This document shows positions 43,570 through 51,274 of a stretch of DNA of 64,000 nt, in pieces. Position 1 is the stretch's first letter. Every line of letters starts with the position of its first letter. Both the position numbers and the translations under genes were made by a program. This DNA comes from Chryseolinea sp. H1M3-3 (GTDB lineage: Bacteria; Bacteroidota; Bacteroidia; Cytophagales; Cyclobacteriaceae), in the NCBI RefSeq assembly GCF_029360725.1, contig NZ_JARKMY010000001.1, positions 1,240,001 through 1,304,000 on the forward strand, given 5' to 3'. The notes below the pieces were generated by a model. That model worked only from the letters and a program-made list of their open reading frames with translations, was not told the DNA's origin and made no database searches.

Positions 43570-44181
43570 TTACCAATCGCTTCTGATACTTCGTAACCAG
43601 GATACCAGACTCCAACGCGTCGACTGTTCAGCAATAGTTCCAATTTCCGCTGCGCGATTAACTTTTTCTACTGTGTAAAAAGCAGTGGGAAGAATCTTTT
43701 TCAGCGTTAATAGCAGTTGCTCGAGGTCCTCACGCTCTAATACAGTAAAAACAAGATTTTCATGCCCATCAGGACCTTCCGCATTCACATGCGTGTATCT
43801 ATGCCGTTTAGAATTAAGGTAACCAAGTAGCTCATTAATTCCTTTTCTTGTAATAATTCGCACAATTACTTTTCCGTAGGCGATGCGTTCTTCGATAATC
43901 ATTCCCACGAAAATACCGGTTGCAAAACCCGCGGGATATGCTACATAACATATCCAATTATCCAAGTGCTCAAAGATTTGACGAATTGCCATGAGCCAAA
44001 TAAAAGATTCAAAAAAACCTAAAAGCGTAGCTGTAAAACGACGACCACCCAAAACATAAATAATCCGGATCGTATTGATAGATACATCCCCAATGCGCGC
44101 AATAAATATGAGCAACGGCAATAAAATGTAACTAAACACATTTGGTGATATGCCAAGTGTTTCAGTAAAAAAATTCTCCAT
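43570..44181 (-). CDS. UPF0316/DUF2179 membrane protein
   Basis: A 203-residue protein with three or four transmembrane segments in the first 100 residues ('ILLPLLIFIARIGDVSINTI', 'AYPAGFATGIFVGMIIEERI') and a cytosolic DUF2179-like C-terminal domain (about 110-180, 'VIVRIITRKGINELLGYLNS', 'AFYTVEKVNRA'). UPF0316 proteins occur widely; some DUF2179 proteins bind nucleotides but the role here is unknown. It converges with the GH3 gene and lies 23 bases after radA on the same strand. Confidence 0.8.
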   Translation of the reverse strand: MENFFTETLGISPNVFSYILLPLLIFIARIGDVSINTIRIIYVLGGRRFTATLLGFFESFIWLMAIRQIFEHLDNWICYVAYPAGFATGIFVGMIIEERIAYGKVIVRIITRKGINELLGYLNSKRHRYTHVNAEGPDGHENLVFTVLEREDLEQLLLTLKKILPTAFYTVEKVNRAAEIGTIAEQSTRWSLVSWLRSIRSDW

Positions 44182-44204
44182 AATCTACTTTTCCTAAATG
44201 TTTT

Positions 44205-45578
44205 TTATCCAAACAAGTCCTGAAACACATCATTCAATTGCCCAAATGATTTGACACCTATTTTAAACTTTTTAAAATCAACGGATTTATGGCTGTATTT
44301 AGAAATATAAATTTCCTGAAAGCCTAACTTCTCAGCTTCGGAAATTCTAAGATCAATTTTATTCACAGCCCTCAGCTCTCCACCGAGACCTATTTCTGCG
44401 GCAAAGCAAATTTTATCGGATATAGAAATCTCTTCCATAGAAGAAATAATAGAAATGCATGCTGCCAAGTCAATGGCTGGGTCTTCTACCCGAATACCTC
44501 CGGCAATATTTAAAAAAACATCCTGCATACCCATTTTGAATCCACAACGCTTTTCAAGTACAGCAAGCAACATATTCAACCGCTTATGATCAAACCCTGT
44601 GGGCGTGCGTTGTGGAGTTCCAAATGACGCGGGGCTAACAAGGGATTGAATTTCTATTAGCAATGGCCTGTTCCCTTCTAGTGTGGTTCCAATAGTTACT
44701 CCGCTGATTGGTCCGTCCTTTTGCGAGATCAGTATTTCCGACGGATTCGAAACTTCACGCAACCCTGTGCCTACCATTTCATAGATTCCAATTTCAGACG
44801 TTGATCCAAATCGATTTTTTGTTGTGCGCAAAATACGATAGGATAAATGCCGGTCTCCCTCAAATTGAAGCACTGTGTCAACCATGTGTTCCAATACTTT
44901 CGGGCCAGCCAGCAAGCCATCTTTGGTGATATGTCCAATTAAGAAGACTGGCGTCTCTGTCTCCTTTGCAAATTTCATTAGTTCTGCGGTACACTGCCTA
45001 ACCTGCCCGATGCTTCCAGGCGCAGAGTCAAGCTGATTGGATTGTAAAGTCTGTATGGAATCAATTATCACTATCGCAGGCTGAATTTCCTCGATCGCTA
45101 AAAAAACATTTTTTGTATTTGTTTCCGTAAGGATGTAAAAGTTTTGAGACGTGTTTCCCAATCGCTCTGCCCGCATCTTTATTTGTTGCTCGCTTTCTTC
45201 ACCAGATACATACAGCACGCGATGAGACTTTAACTGTAGGCCTACCTGCAGCATTAGGGTTGATTTGCCGATGCCTGGTTCACCGCCCACTAATACCAAC
45301 GATCCTGGCACAATTCCTCCCCCTAATACGCGATTTAATTCGTCATCGGTAGAAGATAACCTTACCTCCTCGGTTGTTTTTATTTCCTGAAGAGTTCTCG
45401 CTTTGAGAGTTCTCGATCTTGAAGATTCCTGGCGCCATTCATTTCTATTGCTTTCTTCCTTCACCAAAAGTTCCTCCACAAAAGTATTCCAGGCACTACA
45501 TGATGGACATTTTCCTAACCATTTTGCAGACTCATACCCGCAGGATTGACAAAAAAATGATGTTTTCGATTTGGCCAA
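44205..45578 (-). CDS. radA: DNA repair protein RadA
   Basis: An approximately 457-residue RadA/Sms. An N-terminal zinc ribbon 'FFCQSCGYESAKWLGKCPSC' (C-x2-C...C-x2-C) is followed by a RecA-like ATPase with Walker A 'GEPGIGKSTLMLQ', the RadA-specific 'KNRFGSTSEIGIYEM' and a Lon-like C-terminal domain ('GGIRVEDPAIDLAACISIIS', 'EIGLGGELRAVNKIDLRISE'). It promotes branch migration in recombination. The start TTG at 45578 gives the family N-terminus 'LAKSKTSFFCQSCG'; the frame extends to another TTG at 45656, which would add 26 unsupported residues. Confidence 0.94.
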   Translation of the reverse strand: MAKSKTSFFCQSCGYESAKWLGKCPSCSAWNTFVEELLVKEESNRNEWRQESSRSRTLKARTLQEIKTTEEVRLSSTDDELNRVLGGGIVPGSLVLVGGEPGIGKSTLMLQVGLQLKSHRVLYVSGEESEQQIKMRAERLGNTSQNFYILTETNTKNVFLAIEEIQPAIVIIDSIQTLQSNQLDSAPGSIGQVRQCTAELMKFAKETETPVFLIGHITKDGLLAGPKVLEHMVDTVLQFEGDRHLSYRILRTTKNRFGSTSEIGIYEMVGTGLREVSNPSEILISQKDGPISGVTIGTTLEGNRPLLIEIQSLVSPASFGTPQRTPTGFDHKRLNMLLAVLEKRCGFKMGMQDVFLNIAGGIRVEDPAIDLAACISIISSMEEISISDKICFAAEIGLGGELRAVNKIDLRISEAEKLGFQEIYISKYSHKSVDFKKFKIGVKSFGQLNDVFQDLFG

Positions 45579-45685
45579 GTTTTTTTCGATTAATGGTTTG
45601 GTTACTATAATCTTACAAAGGAGATAAAGTTGCACGATTTTTTTATAACTTTTCAATTACCAAACCTTAAACCTTAACCAGTTGT

Positions 45686-47626
45686 ATGAAATCAACATTT
45701 CTAGTGACATTAGTATGTCTCAGTATGAACTTTGCCTCCGCTCAAAAATCCCCTATTAAATATGGCGTAATTCCTCTCGAAGATTTAAAAATGGTTGTTT
45801 ACGATAAGGATTCATCTGCGTCTGCCGTTATCTTAACCGACTATGGAGAAGCGTATATTTCAGTCACCTCAGCATCTGCAAAGTTAAATTTCGAACGACA
45901 TGTCCGGATTAAAATTTTAACAAAGGATGGTTTAGAGTGGGCTAACGCGGCAATTCCTTTATATCATGCCAATTCCAGTGAGGAAAAAGTATATAGGCTG
46001 AGAGCATCCACTTATAATTTAGAAAATGGCAAGTTAGTGGAATCTGAAATGTCCAAGGATGCTGTTTTCAAAGAAAAGTTTAATCGTTATATAAATCTGC
46101 AAAAATTCACATTGCCAAACGTAAAAGAGGGTTCGGTCATTGAATATACTTATACCGTTTCTTCAGACTATCTTGCAAATTTTCCCAATTGGCAGTTTCA
46201 GTATGAAATACCAGTACGATGGAGCGAATATTGGGGCATGTTCCCTGATTTTTTCATTTTTGAAAAATACATGCAAGGCTACATTGCCCCTACTTCTTAT
46301 GAAGTAAAAAATAAGACAGCTGCAAACTTCAATACCCAGGCGCATCACTGGATTTCTAAAGATGTCCCCGCTTTTAAGTCTGAACCCTTTATGACAAGTG
46401 AAGATGACTATGTGTCGAAAATTAATCTGGCACTATCGCATATTAATTTTCCGGGACAACCTGTACAGGAAATAATGGGAACTTGGTCTAAACTTAATAG
46501 CAGATTACTTGAAAGTGAAAGCTTTGGTAAGGCCATAACCGGCTCGGGATTCTTAAAGAAGAAAGCGGAGGAAGTGACAAGTGGCATAACCGATCCTCTT
46601 CAAAAGGTCACAGCAATATTTAATTATGTACAAAAAAATTTGGAATGGGACGGTACGAAGGATACGTATGTGGACAATCTCAAAAAAGTGGTGGAGGACA
46701 AAAAAGGAACTGCCGCCGACATCAACATTATTTTAGCATCAATGCTTGAGAAAATAGATGTCGCGTTTGACATGGTTTTAATAAGCACACGTGATCACGG
46801 ATTTATTCGCCAGCAATACCCTATGGAAAAGCAATTTAATTATGTCATATGCATGGTGAAAATTGGCGACAAAAATTTCTTTCTCGACGCAACGGAGAAA
46901 TACCTTCCTATGGGGATTTTACCGGAACGTTGCTTGAATGGGGAAGGCCTAGTTATTTCTAAAAACAATCACGGTTGGATAGCTATCGATGCAAAAGCGA
47001 AGGCTCGTACACATATAAATTCGGAACTTTCGCTCAACGAAAATGGAGAATTAAAAGGAAAGGTAAATTACACATGCGATGGATATGATGCTTTTAGGCT
47101 TCGTGCGGATTATCATAAAAAGGGTGAAGCCGATTTTGTGAAAGAGTTTCTTGCAGACAAGAACTGGGAAATAGCAAAAAGCGAATTTCAACATGTCAAT
47201 GAAATTGACCAAACTATCAAACAAACACACGAGTTCACAATAAATGAATACGGCACCTTGGCTGGCAATGTGATTTACCTAAATCCATTTGTGACAGGCC
47301 AAACAAAAGAAAACATCTTCAAATTACCGACCCGAGAGTATCCAGTCGATTTCGGGAGCGCTATTGAAAAAACTTATTTATCAAGAATTGCAATTCCTGA
47401 AGGATTTACTGTTGACGAACTACCGAAACCAAGGGTTATTATTCTTCCCAATAATTCAGGAAAGTATACCTACAACATTACCCAAATGGGCAATCAATTA
47501 AATGTTGTAAGCATTATGCAAATAAATAAAAGCCTTTTCATTCAAGACGAATATCCTTACCTACGGGAATTTTATAATCAAATTGTTGCCAAGCAGGCAG
47601 AACAAATTGTATTGAAGAAAAAATAA
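45686..47626 (+). CDS. DUF3857 transglutaminase-like protein with degraded catalytic site
   Basis: A 646-residue exported protein (signal peptide 1-19, ending 'SASAQ'-like 'FASAQ'). The N-terminal DUF3857 domain (about 60-230, 'EGSVIEYTYTVSSDYLANFP') precedes a transglutaminase-like fold (about 270-430). In this copy the catalytic Cys is replaced (G-T-A-A at 341-344; Ala 343) and the catalytic His by Tyr 386 ('FNYVICMV'), while the Asp remains (Asp 401, 'FFLDATE'). It is therefore probably non-enzymatic. A third beta-rich region follows to the C-terminus. It is the first of a pair with the next gene, 6 bases apart. Function is unknown. Confidence 0.87.
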   Translation: MKSTFLVTLVCLSMNFASAQKSPIKYGVIPLEDLKMVVYDKDSSASAVILTDYGEAYISVTSASAKLNFERHVRIKILTKDGLEWANAAIPLYHANSSEEKVYRLRASTYNLENGKLVESEMSKDAVFKEKFNRYINLQKFTLPNVKEGSVIEYTYTVSSDYLANFPNWQFQYEIPVRWSEYWGMFPDFFIFEKYMQGYIAPTSYEVKNKTAANFNTQAHHWISKDVPAFKSEPFMTSEDDYVSKINLALSHINFPGQPVQEIMGTWSKLNSRLLESESFGKAITGSGFLKKKAEEVTSGITDPLQKVTAIFNYVQKNLEWDGTKDTYVDNLKKVVEDKKGTAADINIILASMLEKIDVAFDMVLISTRDHGFIRQQYPMEKQFNYVICMVKIGDKNFFLDATEKYLPMGILPERCLNGEGLVISKNNHGWIAIDAKAKARTHINSELSLNENGELKGKVNYTCDGYDAFRLRADYHKKGEADFVKEFLADKNWEIAKSEFQHVNEIDQTIKQTHEFTINEYGTLAGNVIYLNPFVTGQTKENIFKLPTREYPVDFGSAIEKTYLSRIAIPEGFTVDELPKPRVIILPNNSGKYTYNITQMGNQLNVVSIMQINKSLFIQDEYPYLREFYNQIVAKQAEQIVLKKK

Positions 47627-47632
47627 GATGTT

Positions 47633-49543
47633 ATGCGAAAGTGTATTCTTCTGTTAATCGTCCTTCTGGTAGTCTTACATACAAATGCCAAGGAAGATCC
47701 ACGTTATCCCGTTTCCGAAATACCTGAAGACATGAAAACAGGTATGTATGCCGTTATCCGCGAGCAGGAAATAATGTTTGAAATAAATTCCGAGAAGAAT
47801 GCAACTACGTATGGCCGCTTAGTTATAACCATACTCAATGCAAACGCATTATCGTATGCAAAGAAAATTTTATTTTATGATAAATTTAATATTATCAAAT
47901 ATTTTAAGGGAACAGTATACGATGCAGACGGAAAAGTAATCAATAAGTTAAAAGCTTCTGAAGTATATGACCAAAGCGTTTTTGATGGATTTACCTTGTA
48001 TAGTGATAACCGATTAAAAAAAGCTGACCTTTCCCAAGGTAGTTATCCCTACACTATAGAATTCGAGTATCAAACGGAACACAAGGCGCTGCTGTATGTT
48101 CCTGATTTCGATTTATATGAAGATGATGAAATATCGATTCAAAAATCCAAATATACACTCGTATACCCACCTGCCTTAAAGCCTCGCTATGTTTTATTTA
48201 AAATTCCCGAACCAAAGGTCAGTAACAACAACAACAAAGAGGTTCTTGAATGGGATTTTAAAAACATTAAACCTGACAAGTTTGAAAAGCTAAGTCCTGA
48301 TTTTGATCGTATAATCCCAAACATTTCCGTCGCACCAAATGCATTCGAGTTTGATAAATATGCCGGACGCATGGATACTTGGGACAACGTTGCCAAGTGG
48401 ATCATCTTATTAAACAAGGATCGAAACATTTTGCCGGAGCAGACAAAAAAACATATCCAGAATCTGACTAAGAATGCAAAGACAACTGAAGAAAAAGTAA
48501 AGATTCTTTATGAATACCTTCAGTCCAAGACGAGGTATGTGGGTATTCAATTGGGTATTGGCGGCTACCAACCTTTTGAAGCATCGGTCGTCGACCAAAC
48601 CGGGTATGGCGACTGCAAAGCCCTTTCTAATTATATGGTTAGCATGTTACGTGAAGTGGGTGTTAAAGCTAACTACACGCTTATACGAGCTGGGGCAAAT
48701 GAGCCGGGGATGAATATCGCTTTCCCAAGTTTACAGTTTAATCATGTTGTTGTAGCAGTTCCAAACCAGGCGGATACGATATGGCTCGAGTGTACAAGCC
48801 AAACTAATCCCTTTGGCTACGCGGGAGATTTCACCGGGGATCGTTACGCACTAATGATTACCGATGATGGAGGCAGAATTGTCAAAACGCCAAGTTATGA
48901 TGCGAATGACAATACACAGACCCGCACGGCCGACGTCTATGTGTCGCTTAGTGGAGATGCAAAAGCAAAAGTAAAAACAACGTACCGCGGGCTTCAATAT
49001 GAAAATAACGACCTTAATTCCATTCTTAATGACCAATATGACGACCAGAAAAAGTGGCTGCAAAAAAATGTAAAGATTCCAGCTTTTGATATTGACAAGT
49101 TTAGCATGATTAATAATAAGGACATCATCCCGTCGGCAATTGTAAATACCGATTTAATATTAAAACGTTTTGCAACAATCAGTGGTAAACGAATTTTCCT
49201 GACGCCAAACCTGATGAATAAATCTTCGTTTATTCCAGAAAAATTAGAGGTTCGAAAAACAAATGTCGTGATGCGTAAACCCTTTACACATCTTGATACA
49301 ATCCGATACCATCTTCCAGAAGGCATCTACCCTGAATTTTTACCGGAAGCCACGACAATGAAATCGCAATTCGGAGAGTATGAAACGATTTACCAATTAG
49401 ATCAGGGAAGTTTGGTTTATATTAGAAAACTTAAAATAAACAAAGGAGAATATCCTGCAGATGCTTATAAAGATTTTTCAGAATTTTTTAAGAATATAAA
49501 CAAGGCAGACAATACTAAAATAGTTTTTCTTAGCAAAACCTAG
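47633..49543 (+). CDS. DUF3857 transglutaminase-like protein with Cys/His retained
   Basis: A 636-residue exported protein with signal peptide ('MRKCILLLIVLLVVLHTNAK'). It has the same architecture as the preceding gene: DUF3857 (about 45-215), then a transglutaminase-like domain with Cys 328 ('GYGDCKALSNYM'), His 371 ('LQFNHVVVAVP') and Glu 386 ('IWLECTS') at the position of the usual Asp. The His and Cys suggest that this copy may be active. It is the second half of a tandem pair, likely co-transcribed and perhaps forming a complex. The substrate is unknown. Its stop lies 1 base from the stop of the opposing SDR gene. Confidence 0.87.
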   Translation: MRKCILLLIVLLVVLHTNAKEDPRYPVSEIPEDMKTGMYAVIREQEIMFEINSEKNATTYGRLVITILNANALSYAKKILFYDKFNIIKYFKGTVYDADGKVINKLKASEVYDQSVFDGFTLYSDNRLKKADLSQGSYPYTIEFEYQTEHKALLYVPDFDLYEDDEISIQKSKYTLVYPPALKPRYVLFKIPEPKVSNNNNKEVLEWDFKNIKPDKFEKLSPDFDRIIPNISVAPNAFEFDKYAGRMDTWDNVAKWIILLNKDRNILPEQTKKHIQNLTKNAKTTEEKVKILYEYLQSKTRYVGIQLGIGGYQPFEASVVDQTGYGDCKALSNYMVSMLREVGVKANYTLIRAGANEPGMNIAFPSLQFNHVVVAVPNQADTIWLECTSQTNPFGYAGDFTGDRYALMITDDGGRIVKTPSYDANDNTQTRTADVYVSLSGDAKAKVKTTYRGLQYENNDLNSILNDQYDDQKKWLQKNVKIPAFDIDKFSMINNKDIIPSAIVNTDLILKRFATISGKRIFLTPNLMNKSSFIPEKLEVRKTNVVMRKPFTHLDTIRYHLPEGIYPEFLPEATTMKSQFGEYETIYQLDQGSLVYIRKLKINKGEYPADAYKDFSEFFKNINKADNTKIVFLSKT

Positions 49544-49544
49544 G

Positions 49545-50351
49545 TTAGGAGATTGGTGCATTAGCTTCCCTAGCCATTACGTTGTATACCAACCTGTCCG
49601 CCAAACCTGGCAGCCACTTATTAAGGAATACAGCAAATTTTCCCTGTGTAGTTAGAATAATGGAACGCCTTCGGTTTACAGTAGCCTTATAGATGTGACG
49701 CGCGCAAACTTCTGCAGACATCATTTCTTCCTCTTTTCTCGGGGATTCCCCTTGCATTGTACCGTCTTTTGTAAGAGACCGTTTTCGAATATTCGATGCG
49801 GTGAATCCGGGGCATGCCGTCAATACATGAACATCACGTTTTAGGTATTCGGTACGGAGCACTTCTAAAAATCCATTTAGGGCAAACTTGGATGCAGAAT
49901 AGCCGGCTCGGCCAGGCAAACCGCGATATCCAGCAATAGAAGAAATTCCAATGACGGAGCCTTTGTTCTTGATGATCTCTGGTAAGCAATACTTTGTCGC
50001 ATAGAGTGCCCCAAAGAAATTTATGTCCATAACTTTTTTTATCACACTAAGATCCACCTCCTCAAACAACGCCCGCATCGAAATTCCTGCATTGTTAATA
50101 AGTATATCGATGGTACCAAATTTCTTAATTGCCTCTTCAGCCATCAGTCGATTGTCATGTTCATCACTCACATCGGCAACAAAACCTGCCGCGGTAATAC
50201 CCTTTGTTTTCAACTCCTCAACCGTGGACTGTAGTTGTTCTTTATTGCGTCCTGTGATTAAGATTTTCGATCCATGAGAACCAAATTCTTTTGCCAGCGC
50301 TTTGCCAATGCCTGACGATCCACCTGTTATGATCACAACTTTATCTCTCAT
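49545..50351 (-). CDS. Short-chain dehydrogenase/reductase
   Basis: A 268-residue SDR with the classical Rossmann fold: 'IITGGSSGIGKALAKEF' (Gly-rich NAD(P) site, about 6-22), 'NNAGISMRA' (about 86-94), and the catalytic 'YSASKFALNGF' with Tyr/Lys (about 153-163) and 'GISSIAGYRGLPG' carrying the Ser. It may act on an unknown alcohol or ketone. The C-terminal region has a 'FAVFLNKWLPGLADRLVYNV' hydrophobic part as in the 11-beta-HSD-like SDRs. It is divergent from the acyltransferase gene across 50 bases. No substrate can be inferred. Confidence 0.87.
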   Translation of the reverse strand: MRDKVVIITGGSSGIGKALAKEFGSHGSKILITGRNKEQLQSTVEELKTKGITAAGFVADVSDEHDNRLMAEEAIKKFGTIDILINNAGISMRALFEEVDLSVIKKVMDINFFGALYATKYCLPEIIKNKGSVIGISSIAGYRGLPGRAGYSASKFALNGFLEVLRTEYLKRDVHVLTACPGFTASNIRKRSLTKDGTMQGESPRKEEEMMSAEVCARHIYKATVNRRRSIILTTQGKFAVFLNKWLPGLADRLVYNVMAREANAPIS

Positions 50352-50401
50352 ACGCTAAAAGTAATTATACTTGTTTAACTTGCTTGTTGAAGGTTAAATA
50401 A

Positions 50402-51274
50402 ATGTTTGCATTAAAACTTTTGTCAAGGCTGCCTTTTGCTGTGCTCTATGTAATTTCCGATTTCCTGTTTTTTGTTAGTTATCGCCTCGTCAAATACCGC
50501 CGAAAATTAGTTTGGAAAAATTTAAAAAATTCATTCCCTAATAAAAGCGACTCTGAATTAAGGAAAATTGAAAAAATTTTCTATAAAAATCTTTGTGATT
50601 ATGGTGTGGAAACGATAAAGCTCCTTACGATATCAAAAGAAGAACTGGGTAGAAGGGTAAAGTTTGTAAATCCTGAACTCTCGATAAAGTATCTTAGTCG
50701 CGGTCAATCCCTTTTGAATTTAGCTTCACATCAATTCAATTGGGAATGGTTGCTCGTCGCCGGATCCTTTGTCCTTCCCGGTCAAATGGATTTCGTCTAC
50801 CAGCCGGTGAACAACAAGTTCTTTGACGAATTCACACGGATATGCCGAACCAGGTTTGGTGCCCATGGGATCAAAAGAGATTCCGTAGCTAGAGAAATAA
50901 TTAGAAGGAAAAATATTGTAAGAAATATTGCCATTGTCGGCGATCAATATCCCGGGTGGGGACATGATAAGCGATATGCTGCAACGTTTCTTCACCAGCC
51001 AACGGTCTTTTTCAGTGGCCCCAATCAACTCGCCCAGTTAACACAATATCCGGTACTTTATTATGCTATGCGTAAGGTGAAAAGAGGTTATTACGAGACA
51101 AAAATTGTTGAACTTTCATTACCTCCCTATGAAAAGGAAAATGCGGATGTATTAAAAAATTACATCCGGGAAGTTGAGCGGGTTATTCACAACGATCCGG
51201 CTGGATGGCTTTGGTCTCATAACCGATGGAAAACCAGACACCTTAAAGAAAACCAACTGGCCGCTCAACCCTAA
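50402..51274 (+). CDS. Lipid A/lysophospholipid-type acyltransferase (LpxL/HtrB family)
   Basis: A 290-residue inner-membrane acyltransferase. One N-terminal hydrophobic segment (about 5-28) is followed by the family core with H-x4-E in 'LASHQFNWEWLLVAG' (about 104-118), and a second block 'NIAIVGDQYPGWGHDKRYAA' (about 179-198). Such enzymes add secondary acyl chains to lipid A. The gene has no LPS neighbours except lptB much further left. LpxL, LpxM and LpxP cannot be told apart. It ends overlapping the SNF2 gene by 4 bases (convergent). Confidence 0.87.
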   Translation: MFALKLLSRLPFAVLYVISDFLFFVSYRLVKYRRKLVWKNLKNSFPNKSDSELRKIEKIFYKNLCDYGVETIKLLTISKEELGRRVKFVNPELSIKYLSRGQSLLNLASHQFNWEWLLVAGSFVLPGQMDFVYQPVNNKFFDEFTRICRTRFGAHGIKRDSVAREIIRRKNIVRNIAIVGDQYPGWGHDKRYAATFLHQPTVFFSGPNQLAQLTQYPVLYYAMRKVKRGYYETKIVELSLPPYEKENADVLKNYIREVERVIHNDPAGWLWSHNRWKTRHLKENQLAAQP

